A stretch of DNA of 64,000 nucleotides from Atherinomorus stipes (GCA_023101725.1 JALJCO010012813.1:240955-304954); one strand, 5' to 3'. Positions 14,042 through 26,712 are shown, numbered from the stretch's first letter. Translations and numbers: made by a program. The notes: generated by a model from the sequence alone, not told the origin.

Positions 14042-14236
14042 TGGCCAAGTCCAGTCCTTAAGAGCCACAATCCTGCAACTTTTAGATCATCCCTTCACCG
14101 GCACACCTGCATCAAATGAGTGACTCATTCCCAGGCCTCTGCAGAGCTGTATGACATGCACATGGAAGTAGTTCAGGTGTGCTGGAGAGGGGAGATACAT
14201 CTAAAAGTTGCAGGATTGTGGCTCTTGAGGCCTGGG
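14042..14236. mobile_element. hAT-like short MITE
   Basis: Long imperfect inverted repeats bound this short element: the left end has CCAGTCCTTAAGAGCCACAA then TCCTGCAACTTTTAGAT, and the right end has the complement (ATCTAAAAGTTGCAGGA then TTGTGGCTCTTGAGGCCTGG). It has no coding capacity. It resembles the family with CTGGTCCTCGAGGGCC-type ends that also occurs at 29730-29930, about 39690-39840 and about 55504-55703. Confidence 0.6.
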
Positions 14237-16030
14237 CTTTGCACAATCTGCACTCTGGACAAGATATTTCATGAGATCAGGTTGGAGTATCTTCTTGAAA
14301 ATTGTTGTTTTCTTGGTCTTTAGGGAATGTAAAGAACAGTTTGGTTTATCAACGCCTCTTTTTACAGTAAATGAAAAAAGAGAAAAAAAGGGAGTAAGGA
14401 ATGCAGCAAGGAAGGGGAGATTAAAGATGGAGGGACTAGTAAGGAAAAATGACAGATGTTACTGTCAGAGGGGGTTGTTGTTGGGAAATGTCCCTCTAGT
14501 CACCCTGAAAGAGGGGAATAATGGGAGATGGCAGGGAGGGAGGAAGAGGGTGCAGAATGAAAAAGCCCCGGGGTGGGGGGGGGGGGGCTTGGGTCACAGA
14601 TGGCAATGGACACGGTCAGTTTAGGATGACTTTTGACCCAGAAATGATAAATCTTCCACATACAGTGAGACTCTAAATGTGTTGGTGCATCTACTGTACC
14701 TCCCTGTGTATTCAGTGTGTGTGTAGTTTGATTCCTTGGCCTACTTTCTCTGGGCATAGACTGGAAGCAGGCCAGCAGGACTTGTGTTGAGTGAGGACTC
14801 CCTGCACGTGGGGCTCGGTGGGGGAGTGAAGACAGAAACGGACACACACAGAGACACTGGACAGGAGCTTTAGCGCGTGTATTATGCTGATGGGCTTTAA
14901 AACCCCTGCAGAGCTGCCTCTTTTCCATTAGCCTCAACCAGCTGTCCATCGCAGCAACTTGCTCTCTACCATAAAAATTTTGCTTTTAAAGCAATAAAGT
15001 CACTTTTTATTAGCATTGTGGCTCATTGTGTTTCTGGTTTAGGAATGTGTAGGAGCCACTGTGCATATTGAGACTGCGCTGTTTGTTTGGGCTGCAGAGA
15101 TGCTATAATTTCCAGTAATTGCCTCAGGAGGTGTTGTCCCTAATTACTCACTTGGAGACTTGCATGGTGGGCTGATGTTATGTAGATCGCTCATATTTTA
15201 TGTTGACCATCCATTGAGCTTTTCCAGTTAAGAGCTTACTCAGCTGCTTAAAATGCATCTTCATTGATGGTTATGGAAGGTTTTGCAATGGATTTTCCCT
15301 TTGTCACTTTGCTGTTGTGTGAAAACAAGCAGCATCTTCGTGCACTTGATTCTCTGGTGCAGTAAAATGTGGTAGCATGCAAGTAAGGAAACTTTTAGAT
15401 ACACCAAATGGTCTTGATGCATTCAATAAAAAGCATCATGCTCTCAAAAATGCCTCCAAAACCATGTTTTAGGACTGTGAGGGTAGAATAGTGGAACACT
15501 CCTTTACTTCTGCCAACAAAGACAAGGAAAGGAAGAAGCACAGGATTCCAACTGATAGCAGAGTTTTGGGTTTTTCCCTGACTTTTCACTTCACTTAATG
15601 ATTTTAAATTAGAGTTCCTGTTTGGTACCATCAGCATTACACAAAATGAACAAACTGAGAACAAGAGAAAACATATTAGAAATGAATCAAGTGATGCATC
15701 AGTCAGCTAAGTAGGATCAGCCTGTAGAGGGTTAAGACTTAAGAAAAGATTGTCATTATCATGGATTATTGTGGAAGCAGTCCTGTCTGATCTTAATGGT
15801 TTAATTTTTCTTAAAACTATAGATTGCATGTGGATGAAGCTCCCATTCTGAAATGTGCCATAACATGCAGTACCACATATGACCACTAGGGGTTTGCTCT
15901 AAAACATATTTTGCTTTAGACACTAATAGTCAAAATGTGATTTTTATCTACTGAAATAAGTGTAAATGATATTATCTCTACCCAATACATGGTCATTCTA
16001 ATATTAGTCATTTATATTAATATAAATATA

Positions 16031-16435
16031 CAGTCCTCAAAATTATTCATATCCTCCAATTAAAGAAAATGCTAAATTCACAATAGTAATTCAAATAAAA
16101 AGAAACTAAAGAATCGAATAATAAATAAAAATTTACAAAATTATAATTTAGTGACATAAAATATTGTTTTTGAATTGTGGTTGAAAGTAGTGATAAAACA
16201 AACAAACAAACAAAACTGTCCCAGACACATAAGGGCACCTTTCCCATGCACTTATTTGGGTTTTTTTTTGTGTTTGTTTTAATATTTCTTTCAAACCACA
16301 ATTCAAAATCAATGTCATGATTTTCATAGAATTTTTATTTGTTATTACATTTGCCAATTTCATCTTATTTAACTGACAGCTGATTTTTTTTTTCTTTCCT
16401 CAATTTGAGGGTATGAATAATTTTGAGGACGACTG
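16031..16435. mobile_element. Tc1/mariner-like MITE with TA target
   Basis: The left end reads CAGTCCTCAAAATTATTCAT and the right end is its near-complement, ATGAATAATTTTGAGGACGACTG. Both are flanked by TA (16029-16030 and 16436-16437), the Tc1/mariner target. The interior is also largely palindromic: TTTTGAATTGTGGTTGAAAG near 16168 is matched by CTTTCAAACCACAATTCAAA near 16290. This gives a fold-back structure with an AAAC microsatellite near 16197. No transposase is present, so it is non-autonomous. Confidence 0.75.
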
Positions 16436-17993
16436 TATATTTAAATGAGTATTATGCATATATTAGTTATATTTATAATAACTGTATATTAGGCCTCAAG
16501 TTTCAGGCACCATCTTGGAGGAGTCATGACAGTTCAGAAACTTATGCGAGTTGTCAGTGGTTCCATCCATCTCTTATTTACAACCTATGCTGAAAGATAT
16601 CCTCACATATGCATTGAAGCTATTTTTACAGCAAAGATGCATCTCTATTTTCAGCCATGTCTGATGTGAGTCATGATATGAGTCATCCTGAAATGTTCCT
16701 GGATCTCCTTGAAGACAGCATTTAATGAAAAATGTAATCTATATTGTATGTGGCAATGTAAAGGTTCACAGATCATTTTTAATAGAGGCCCTCTGGAGTT
16801 CAGTCCTCCATGAAGGTGGGGGTCTGTGGTGGGAAGAGATTATCACCCTGCCTGTAATAACCTGCTGGTGTAGCATCAGATGTACCACACGCATGTACAA
16901 GATGCCATACATGCTATAACTGACCTCCAGCTACCTGATGCAACGACTGCGAAACATTGTCCTCGTTTAAAGTTGATTATACAGAATAATTTTTAAAAGC
17001 AGCACAGAAAACAGCAAATAAAAGGAGGCTTTTTATTTAAAACATCCTCCAGTTCATTTGTAGCCCTGCTCCTTTCTCCCCATGAGGGGAGTGGCAGATT
17101 CACAGAGTCAAAAAAAAGCAACCGGCAAAAACACAAAATGGAAATATGCTGTTTTCTCTTCTCTTTTTTTTTCTTTCTCCTTGAAGCTGCCGTCAAAGCC
17201 CGGCGTGTTCATAAAGAATTTACCATGCAGCTAATTTTAGACGGCGCAGCGAGAACTCCTACACCGAACGAGTGTGAGGGAGAGATGGCGGAGAGTCGTG
17301 CTCAGTCAAGATGTAGTCGATTGTGGCTTCTCGTGGAAACTGTAGTCGTAAAGTTTCACCGCTACATTAAACAGACGAGTGCAAGGCTCTGGTCATTACT
17401 TGCTGCTTGTTGGGTTATGTACAAATACTAGTAAGGGCATAATATTTAGGGGTATGCGCTTTTTAAAAATCTGGCCTCCATCAATGTTTTTATTGCATTT
17501 TTCTCGAAATTGATTTCTTGGCTAAATAAATCTGCTGGATTTTCACATCGGAAGTGTTTGCATAGCCTGGTTGAGCTATATTCATTCACAAACTGCTGCA
17601 GAAAGACGAGCTGTGGCAGCTGTGTGAGCCGCAGTGGCGGCATGCTCACATTGTCTGTCTCACTGGGGGAAAATATAGTGCAGCGAGTGTTTTATTCATA
17701 CAATGAAGACCACCCATATCCTTTTTGTAGCAATGAGGATTTCCTCCAGGGGTGTCTTGCTCCATTCACTTCTCTACTCATGCTGTTGTGTCTGCCATTC
17801 ACTACTATTTGTGTACACTTGTGCTGTTTCTGCTCTGTTGGCGGCGTGAGGGCACCGCTAGGCCAGCCGACACGCACACTACACATACGCAATAGTACCT
17901 CATGGATAAGAGGTTTCTTTGTTGCAATCCTGAGGATATAATGAGGATATGGTGATGACTCCTACTACCTCTGTGTCTTCCTGTTATAAGAAT

Positions 17994-18528
17994 TAGGGAT
18001 GCACGATATACTGTAATCGGCCCCCTATCGGCATCGGCCTGTATCGGCCTTAAAACTGAATATCAGCTACCCCACCGATATTTAACCAGTATTTATCCGA
18101 TCAGGCCGCTGTTTCTGAAGTCTAAAAAAACAAAAACTTCTTTTTTACGGACTTTAAAACTTCTGAAGACCGTTTCTTTTTGGATGTTCTGTGTGAACAG
18201 AGTTTATACACACTCATTTGTGTAAATAACCAAATATCCCCTGGTTTTATTTGCTTGTTTGTTTTTCTCTGGGAGAAGAAAATCCAGGTCATTCTAGGAT
18301 GTAACGCACATGTCCTATTAATTTAGTTTGAACAACTGTCATTAAGTTTGACTTGTTATACATAACACAAGTTGAGGTATTTTTCTAATTTTGCACAAAG
18401 AATGAACATGATTACATCTTTTGTTTTTCAGCTTTTAGTATCTGTATCAATATCGGTTATCAGCCACATGAGTTTTAAAGTATCAGCAAATCAGATATCG
18501 GCCAAAATTCCAATATCCTGCATCACTA
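17994..18528. mobile_element. hAT-like MITE with exact 8-bp target duplication
   Basis: The element begins TAGGGATGCACGATAT and ends ATATCCTGCATCACTA. It is flanked by a perfect 8-bp direct repeat, ATAAGAAT (17986-17993 and 18529-18536), as expected for hAT insertions. The interior contains repeats of ATCGGCC near both ends and no open reading frame of transposase type. It lies about 330 bp upstream of the daam2 start-codon exon, in intron 1. Confidence 0.85.
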
Positions 18529-18854
18529 ATAAGAATATCTAAACGCAAACTGCTGAGTGGCAAATAAATCAGCATGTATTGAGTCTGTGATGCTGTAAGG
18601 GCTTTCCACCTGTTGCAGTCTCTGCAGGTGCTTTCTGTTTGTGCATACATACTTGTGTATTTATGCAAAATAGTATCAGGCAGCAGGAAACATCATTTGC
18701 GTCACCGTTGTTGCACTAAAACAAGACGTTTTCCCAAACAGTATTGAGGAACTGTGATTAAACCAAACTGTAGGACCAGTGAAAATGACCCTTGGTCGGT
18801 CGTTCTCGGACAGACAGTTGATCTAATCCGCTTCCTCCTTCCTGTCTCTTTCAG

Positions 18855-18975
18855 ATCATGCCCCCTAGATAGCAGCCTCGTCCTCCTCTCCACTCCCCCT
18901 CCCTGCCCCCTCAGCCCCTTTCCTCTACCTTCCTGGTCCAGCACCACCACTGCCACCTTTGTCACCACCGTCACC
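18855..18975 (+). other. daam2: 5' untranslated part of daam2 exon 2
   Basis: The stretch begins after the acceptor (pyrimidine tract TTCCTCCTTCCTGTCTCTTTC, then AG) and runs to the start codon. It is C/T-rich. There is no in-frame stop between the acceptor and the start ATG, but also no earlier in-frame ATG, so 18976 is the natural start. A separate out-of-frame mini-ORF lies at 18858-18872. Confidence 0.6.
18858..18872 (+). promoter_or_regulatory. daam2: Upstream mini-ORF in the daam2 leader
   Basis: The first ATG after the splice acceptor opens a four-codon frame (Met-Pro-Pro-Arg-stop) that ends 103 bp before the real start. Its peptide copies the first four residues of the main protein (Met-Pro-Pro-Arg). 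If the exon is spliced as proposed, ribosomes must pass this ATG before the main start. It may lower translation, but that is inference. Confidence 0.45.
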
Positions 18976-19143
18976 ATGCCCCCCAGGAAGAGGACGCGAC
19001 CGGGCCTGGGCTTCCTCTGCTGCTTTGGCAGCAGTGAGCCCCCAGAGATCAACCTGAAGGACAGCGTGCCGCTGCAGCTGCTGGAGTTCAGCGCCCCCAT
19101 GCCGCCTGCAGAAGAGCTGCATGCTCGTTTCTCCGAACTGGTG
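18976..19143 (+). CDS. daam2: DAAM2 formin, first coding exon (residues 1-56)
   Basis: DAAM2 is a Diaphanous-related formin. It links Dishevelled and Rho signalling in Wnt/planar-cell-polarity pathways to nucleation of unbranched actin filaments in the cytoplasm and at the membrane. This exon encodes its N-terminus: a basic start (MPPRKR), then [17 protein letters not shown] and EEL..RFSELV. From memory of vertebrate proteins this matches DAAM2 better than DAAM1, which lacks the LGFLCCFG block. The start ATG at 18976 has a good context (GTCACCATGC). The exon ends in phase 0 at 19143, before the donor GTGAGT. Residues from about 45 begin the GTPase-binding/FH3 region, completed by later exons. 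GC content is clearly higher than in the flanking introns. Confidence 0.93.
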
Positions 19144-19628
19144 GTGAGTTAAGATGGATTCATCCTTCAAACTTCCACTTCACCCTGGTGTGATGCCTTT
19201 TAGTGTCTTTTGCAAAGCACTTTCAATTGTCTTGTACCGGAAATGGGATGTGCAAATAAACTTATCTTGCTTTTAAACATGACAAGAAATATTTTAGTTG
19301 GCTGTTGGAGTAAAGAGAAGATTTGCTTTGTGATAATATCTGAAAGATATTCAGAATGTTTAGTATCTCCAGAAAATGGTATCTGCATATAACCCTTTTA
19401 AATGCACTTGAAGGTTAATGAGACACTTCTGTTGTGGATGCAATTAGCATACTGCTGAGTTTCACTTTACCCACTGCGTCACAAGCTAGCAAGCAGATAT
19501 CAACACGCCGGCCGTTTTGAATGCACACCGTGGCTGAATCAGCTAAAAAATAGAAGATATCATGAGTGGAAGAGAGGAAAAGAGGAAAAGAAAGAGAGGC
19601 AAACCATGAGATAAGAAGAGTCAACTGC

Positions 19629-20005
19629 TGTGTCCCAAATCGCCTACTTACATACTCAATACTCAAAATTTTGAGTATACTGCATCAAAATGGAAAATGA
19701 TGTGCAGAGTATGTGAAAATTGAGTATGCACAAGTACCCGGATGACATACTCAAACCCATCAAGATTTTGAGTAGGTGACTGTGGACACTCACCGCACTC
19801 TCTTGTCCCAAATTCAGTTCAGTAGGTGGCGGTAATGCTCCCTGAAATGGGTAACAAATTACCATAAAACTCAAGAGAAGAAGAAGACTCTCGCAAACTC
19901 AAAAATCACGTATTGAGCCATTGAGTACATAGTATGGTTAGTGTACTCAATTTGGGATTTTGAGTATTTAGTATGGAAGTAGATGATTTCAGATACAGCA
20001 AATGT
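19629..20005. mobile_element. Unclassified MITE-like repeat with TACTCAA motifs
   Basis: The block begins near GTGTCCCAAATCGCCTACTT and contains many copies of TACTCAA/TTGAGTA in both orientations. It ends with TTTGAGTATTTAGTATGGAA. An internal segment, AGTAGGTGGCGGTAATGC followed by AAGAAGAAGAAG, is a widespread fish repeat motif. The boundaries are approximate because I could not define clean terminal repeats or a target duplication. Confidence 0.4.
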
Positions 20006-20039
20006 AGGACTCACTTTTACTTACTGGAGAAAGCTCACA

Positions 20040-20760
20040 GTACAATTAGGATGCAAGATGGATGCCCGATTAGCTAGGATCGGGGAAAATCCGCCAAAGT
20101 TTCAGTGTCTTTTAAAGTTTATGACAGTACAGTTAGAAAAAGATTGAACAAGTATGGCTTGGTAGGAAAGTTGCATCTGAACAAAACCATAAGACCTCTG
20201 AAAGAAAATCCTCAGAGACCAGACCAAAGTGGAGATGATTGGTCAGAATGCACAAAAACCAAACGCAGCCGATCACCACCTCATAGCAACTGTCAAACAC
20301 GGCAATGGAGGGATGATGATCTGGGCTTTACCTTGCAGCCACAGTAGCTGGACGCCTTGCAGTCATTGGGTGGACCATGAACACCTCCAGCGTCCAATAT
20401 GAGGCCATCGGTCTTACAGCCAAAGCTTGTATGAAATTCTCATGCAACAGGACAACGATCCCAAACACAGCAGCAGATCTACAACAGAAAAGAATCAAGG
20501 TGTTGATGTGTTTCAGTCAAATTCCAGACCTCAGTCTGGCTGAGAGGCTGTACTGGGAGCTTCAGAGAGCTGCAGGAACCAAAGCTGCAAACCTTAATGA
20601 CCTGAAGGAACGCTGGAAAGACTGGTGGACCCAAATTCCTCCACAACTATGAGAGAGACTATTAATGCAGTACAGAAGAGCATGACTTCAACTTACTGCT
20701 GCAGAAGATGCTTTCTACAGGCTGCTGAATCGTGTGCTGAATTTAGATTTTCTCCCACTG
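20040..20760 (+). pseudogene. Decayed Tc1/mariner transposase
   Basis: Fragments of a Tc1-type DD34E transposase appear in order on the plus strand but in shifting frames. Around 20120-20180 there is a helix-turn-helix-like stretch, STVRKRLNKYGLVGKLHL. Near 20480-20540 are remnants of the catalytic region (KRIKVL...SQIPDLS), and near 20545-20650 the C-terminal LYWELQRA...NLNDLKERW...IPPQL. In the family the SQSPDLNPIE motif carries the catalytic acid; here it reads SQIPDLSLAE. Stops and frameshifts (for example around 20347-20380 and 20652) break it, and the central DDE part is badly degraded. It is an old, inactive copy in daam2 intron 2. Confidence 0.75.
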
Positions 20761-23139
20761 TTTCTAGTTTGTCCTCATTTTGTTCCAGAAATGATGACAC
20801 AGTGTGACATTTGTGTTGTTTTTCACCTCATATTAAGACCCAGTAAGAACCAGATGGTTACTTAATGTTCATACATATAAGAATTGAATGGGGTGTATTT
20901 GTATAAGTGTATTGCAGCAACAGAAGTCCTGGATCTGTATCTTTTCCTTAATGCCTGGCGGCCCAGTTCTTTTCCTTTGCGTGTTGCTCATTATCCTGAA
21001 CAAATAGGATTACAGACCAGGAATTAGAATGGCCGGGTCTTGCGGAAGGCGTCTTGATGGTTGGCTGAGGCCGTGCCCAGCCCCCCATCATCGACTAAAT
21101 ATCCACAAATGCATCTCATCCTGTCCTATACATGCAGCCCACTGTTGTCCTGCAGTCCACATCCTGTGCACGGATCACAGTTATTGGCAGAGGCTTTATG
21201 TCTGAACCAGTGCCAGATGGGGACATGTGCCCACATTGTGGAGAGGGATCAGGACACAGCTGTCAGAATGAAGAGGTCTGCAGTGGATTTCAGCCGCAAA
21301 CTGGCCCTGGCTCCGCTGCTTCTCTTTCTTTAAAATGGTTCCTGCCTTTGTTTGTTTCAGTCCCATCTTTCAGCACCTTTTGCACCTTTTTGTTTCCCCT
21401 CCATCAATCTCAGGTTTCCTGAATCATTCAAATTCTCTCAACATTATGTTGAGTGGCATGACTGCATGTCTGTCTCTGGAGCTGCTGAGACATAGCAAAT
21501 ACTAAGCAGTGTCTGCAGGATATATCACTCCACTGTCACCCTCAGTTCAGGAGATAAAGTGAAACTAAATTCATTATCAGGGACAATGTTTTTCCAGCTT
21601 ATCGTCCAGACTGATCTGTTTGCTGCTTAGACTCACTTGTATTGCATATATTGCACAACATATTAAATTTTAGAAGCCGCAGGATATTTATTATCTTGAT
21701 TTGAAGAAAATTTGATGATTTCTTAATCGTTAAATTGCAGTAATCAAGTCCCTGATTGCCTCAATTGGTATCCTTAGAGTGGAATGACCCGGTGGCGTTG
21801 CAGCTGTGTAATAATGCAAAAATTAGTTGTGAAAGATCAACAGGTGGCTGGTTGACACGTCTGAGTCCTCACATAGCTTAAGACTAACCTAAAGCAATCA
21901 GTGACCTACTTTTATTTGCAACCCGTACGTTGGGATAAAATAAAAACATGCTTGTCATATTGGAGCATTTAGCCAAATCACAGCAGTCCTCATGGTTGAG
22001 AGGACAGAATGACCCAAAGCTCCTGAACTTAAGATGAAAGTGATACAGACCGCTGGCTGAATATAAAATGAAGAAGGGAGGGGGAAGATCTGTCATTTAT
22101 TAGAAAACCACTTGACTTTTCATGCAAGGAGAGGACGAAGGTTTGGAATTTTTTAACTTGATTTGCATCCATATGCTGTAAATACTTTCATAAAATGATT
22201 GGATGATTTAAATTTCAATCTCGGCTCAGCTACTGTGTATAACTGAAACAGTGAATGCAACATTTGCACATCAGAATCCTTCTTTGCTATGAAGTAAAAA
22301 AAAAATAAAGATATTCCAGCTGTAAGATCATTCAGCCTCTGACAGTTTGATTCATGTCTGCTTTGATTGTGACCAACACATGAACAGATTCTACCGAACT
22401 GAGGTCATCCGGGTCCTCCACATCTGTTTTACTGATCCTGCAGCCGACACGCTAACACACATCTGACCAGTCGTCCAAAAACTGGTCCAACCAGACCTCT
22501 CGGAGACAGTCGGCCAGACCGGACTCGCTGCTTGTAACTCAAGCAGAGAGTGGATGTTGGGAGGAGAGGAGCTACAGGGGGAGGAAATCAAGAAAAATGG
22601 AGAATAACACAACAAAGTGCGTTTCCATGGCAACAGGAGACAGGGATTACTGTTATGAAAGCTGCTCCTGATGAGGGGAATGAGAGTCTGTGGAGACTCT
22701 GGAATGGGAGCGACAGATCTGGGCCAAACGGTGGAGCAAACCACCTCCATGTGTCCTCACATCCTTAAAGGGCTCTTCCGCGGGGGATGGAGACGACGCG
22801 GTGCACACTCAGCATACACTTTTTTTTGGAAGAAAAGACTGACATGTCTTAGCTGTATCTGGCTTCACCGATGGCTTTCTGAACTCTCATAAAAAAATGG
22901 AATCAAAAAGGACACCAGTGCATGGACAGATGGACAGGGACAAGTCTCTTCATTCTTGGTGTCAAAGACCAACAAAGCTGTTGGACTATCACTTGAAAAA
23001 CATGATAGATGTGAACGGGGGGGGGGGGGGTGCTTATCCAGCCTAAAGCAGAGTGTGATTACGCCAAAGGTTGTTATTGCTGACTTATAAAGACATGTAT
23101 CTCACATTTATTTTAGCCTTTATAATTAATTTTGTTTAA

Positions 23140-23912
23140 AGGAATAGTACACCCACAGAATGATGTTCCTTCATTTTCTACTCACCTCATGCTGAGCAAG
23201 ACTTTTTTTAATATCTCAAATGCAGCTGGAGATTGGACAGGCTTTCGTTTTCCCCCAACTTTCATATAATAGAGTTCACCGGCGCTTGAAACAAAAAGTT
23301 CCATAAAAGTCCACAAAGACCTGTCAATATTCCTCCATACTGCTTGTCCAATGTAATCCAAGTGTCCTGAGTGGGTAGCGTCCATAATTTACTTGAAATG
23401 ACACAATTTCGTATATTTTTATAGCTTAAACGGTAGTACATTCCACTTTCTATTTGCGAGTTTGTGCGAGTTCACGACACTACAGAAGCCGCAGCGTTCA
23501 GCGCCTACTCTGCCGATAACGCAAGCCTAGAAGAAGAAATTCACTGTTTACATTGTGCTAAGAGCGAATGAGATGCGGACAAACCAGGACAAACACAAGA
23601 AGGGTTGGCTATTGATTTAAAACAATAAAAGAAAGAAAAAGAGAGCGTGCGATCTTGTCTGCCGCGGTTTCCGTAGTGTCCTGAACTTGCTGGGGCGCGC
23701 TTCACGGCAGCTAGATGTACTATTGTTTTAAGCTTTAAAAATATTTATATAAATGATGTTGTTTTGAGTAAATTATGGATGCTACCCACTCAAGATACTT
23801 GGATTACATTGGACGAGCATTGGGGGGGGGATATAAAAGATATAAAAAAAAGTGCTCAGCATGAGGGTGAATAGAAAATGGAGGCACATCATTCTGTGGG
23901 TGTACTATTCCT
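23140..23912. mobile_element. TTAA-target MITE, family A
   Basis: The ends are AGGAATAGTACACCCACAGA and the complementary TCTGTGGGTGTACTATTCCT, both flanked by TTAA (23136-23139 and 23913-23916). Inverted similarity continues inward with TTTTCTACTCACC matched by GGTGAATAGAAAA. A TTAA duplication fits piggyBac- or Kolobok-type mobilisation. No transposase is present. The inside has a GC-richer centre near 23460-23720. Confidence 0.8.
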
Positions 23913-25013
23913 TTAAGATTAAATTAATTGAATTGTATTTAATTTATTTTATCATTTTCCATTTATATATATTATATTATTAAAATGAAAATTCTGGTTA
24001 GCTCAGCCAGATAAGAGCTAGTCTCAATAATGCATGTTAAAGCAGCCTTGTACAGACTTCTGTTTTCAACAACCTACTTTTGTTTTTTTTTTTAATCTTC
24101 ATGAAAAATGCAGGTGCATGGAACTGGCTTTGAAGCAAATCTGACATGACGTATTTTTTCCTGGTCTGTAGCTCACAAAACTAATATTACAGAATGAGCA
24201 TGTGTGGGATCTATTCTTAGTTTCCATGTGTAAACACTCAACTTTGCGCTGTCAAATGCAAAGCAAGCCACTGAGGGGAAAGTCTAAGGAATAAACCTGC
24301 CTCTTCGTCTGCCGTGAAGACCATATGAAAGCCTCCTGTGGACCTGGAAGCAATCGCCGCTGATTTTGACACAATAAGTAAAGACCACATCACAGGGACT
24401 GATGCATCACATCAGCTAAACTACACATTTGCATCTGGCAGCAGTTGCCTGTTTTGCAGTTCTGAGTCTGTTTTTTGGATCACGGTGCAGTTTCAACTAT
24501 TTCTTTCCACCAGCGCTTCGAGGTTTGCACGCATAGTTGATATATAGGCCATGTGCAAAGTCTGCCAGTGCACCAGGAACAGTGACGGATTTATTTTTGT
24601 TTGTCAAGGCCGTTCTTTGTTAATAACTTTTTTCATTAAATGAGGAATTGCTCTCATAGTCGGATAATTGAAAGTCGGTTCTCCTCAATCATTCTGATTC
24701 TTGGTTCATTTCTCATTGGTGGCAGCTCAGTAAACCAAAATGAACCTTTTTGTTTCTACAAAGAGAAACCAAGTGTGAGGTTGTTTGGGGACAGTCAGAC
24801 TGGCATTTACAAGTTTCAGCTGATAACACTGAGCGTTTATTGTGGAAAGGTCGGCATATGGTCGCAATCTGTCGACACGTTTACAAGGGTCCAAACCGAG
24901 CTACTACTAGAGCGCCACTGAGCTTTTCCACACTGAAAAAAATTAGTCTTTGGGTTCAGCTTAAAAAAATACTGTAATTTGTTACATCTAAATTACATCT
25001 AAATTTTTCCAAC

Positions 25014-25459
25014 TAGCACCACTTGGCGAAGTATACTAATTAACTCGAGATTTTTCTCCAATTATGTTTTGTGACCCGCACATTCTGATCGAGTACAAAT
25101 GAAAAGCCGATTTCCAGAAGTACAGGCCAATCACAGGCGAAGCACTGCAGATAGTAGCAAAGGCAGCACGCATGTGGGGTGCTTTAACTGTGCAGCATGC
25201 ATGCGCTGTATCCGGTAGCAACCCTGTTTATGGAAGTTGGGGATGCTGTGCATGCGTGATACCTTTGCTACTATCCACTGTGCTTCCCTGTGATTGGGCT
25301 GTACTTCCACAGCATGTAGTTCCCCAATTGAATGCCGCCTAGTCAGTCCTTTGATGTGAAATCAGCTTCTCGTTTGTACTCGATCAGACTGTGCGGGTCA
25401 CGAAATGAATTTGGAAAAAATCTCGAGTTAATTAGTTAACTTTTACCAAGTGGTGCTAG
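25014..25459. mobile_element. Inverted-repeat MITE
   Basis: The left end TAGCACCACTTGG is matched by CCAAGTGGTGCTA at the right. Further in, AATTAACTCGAGATTTTT is matched by AAAAATCTCGAGTTAATT. The inner halves are also related in reverse: GATCGAGTACAAA near 25089 versus TTTGTACTCGATC near 25373, and TAGTAGCAAAGG near 25154 versus CCTTTGCTACTA near 25263. The whole element is therefore close to a long palindrome. I could not define a target duplication or superfamily. Confidence 0.65.
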
Positions 25460-25462
25460 GTT

Positions 25463-25740
25463 CAAGGTTCAAGGAGTCTTTATTGTCCCCGTAGGGCAAT
25501 TTCTTGTGCAACTAGCAGTGCTAAAACCCAATTAAACAACAACAGTCACTCAGTCAACAACAGAGACAACAGATAGGAAACAACAACATGACAGATTAGT
25601 CACTTGTTAAGAAGAACAATGGCTGCGTGGACAAATGAGTGCTAGTTAGATCCGCCAGATTCAGAGAATGACTGGGTCAGCTAGAAAACGTTTCTGCACA
25701 CTTGTCCAACTCAGGGGACTGCGGGGGGGAGGCTCAATTT
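25463..25740. repeat. Unclassified interspersed repeat fragment
   Basis: The segment starts with a doubled GGTTCAAGGTTCAAGG and continues with GTCTTTATTGTCCCCGTAGG, a motif I recognise from multicopy fish repeats. It abuts the MITE ending at 25459. Related sequence may be present at about 12830-12990. The class is not clear. Confidence 0.3.
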
Positions 25741-26712
25741 CACCCAGAGGTGGCATATGCCTTTAATAAATTTAATGTGAGTGAAAGCAAAAACTCATTT
25801 TAGACTAGAGAGTATGATTTTTAAGTTGATTTGACTCAAAAACATAAGAGTTAATCGACAAGCCAGAATAATTAAGTTAGATCAATGTAAGTCTTTCATA
25901 TCAAATACACCCCCGATAGTCTTTTTGCAGTGCAGGCCAAATGTTGGAGAGGGAGCAGCAGAGCTCAACATCTGCATGGTGCACTTCCTTTCTAAAATCT
26001 AAAATTGCCAATGAAGGCCGTGTTTCTTCTCAATCACAGTTATTTTAAAAGTAAGAGCCTGTCTTCACCCACCTGTTATGATTTGTTGTGCGCTGAGAGG
26101 ATGTAACGTACAGTGTATCAGCCAAATTGGCACAGCTGGATCAGGTCTACTAGGCCAACATCTGGAGTTTACAATACTGGTGGAGATTAGTGCGCATGTT
26201 CTATCGGCTTTCCTCTCTGCCCTCATTTTTCTCTCTGTCTGTCTTTCTTTCTCTATCTCATAATTTGGGACGGTTAAATCCCACCTCTCCGAGCAGTTGT
26301 CCAGCTGTGGGCCAGATGCAGACTCAGTTATTGAATTTGTTTCCATCCTTTATGATTTCCAAATACTATTTATAACTGAATAGAAATTTTGTTCTCAAAG
26401 CAGCAACAGAAAAAATAAGCATTTCTTATTTGAAACTGCAGTAGGTGTTTCCAGGAAAATTTAACTCTTGAAGACAAATCCTCTCCCGGTGTTCCATCCA
26501 GCGTGACTGTCCAGTTGGACTGGAGTTGGAGTTGCATAATGTCAGTGAATGGAAATGTTCTCATTCCTCTGGGCTATGGGAGTGAGTTTCCTTCCTTGTG
26601 AACACCCTGGGATGCACCCATCTTTCCTTTCCGCTTCCCTCCCTCCTCTTACATTTCTCTCCCATTTCTAAAGCCGTCTTCCCTCCTCTGCCGTAAAGCC
26701 TGCTCGCTGCAC

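Larger units (their letters stand above)
3449..18854 (+). other. daam2: daam2 intron 1 (proposed)
   Basis: The interval runs from the GTAAGT donor at 3449 to the pyrimidine-rich acceptor ending in CAG at 18854. I find no exon supported by both splice signals and recognisable protein. It contains the repeats listed separately (7432-8480, 8520-8716, 12830-12990, 14042-14236, 16031-16435, 17994-18528). A CpG-rich patch at about 17190-17900 has a repeat-like look but I could not classify it. Two TGAGTCA (AP-1-type) sites lie 12 bp apart at 16667-16685. The remaining sequence is ordinary AT-rich intronic DNA. Confidence 0.5.

Noticed and set aside
14500..14949. 149-codon minus-strand frame
   Set aside because: It crosses a long G run (14573-14587) and encodes low-complexity Pro/Ser sequence.
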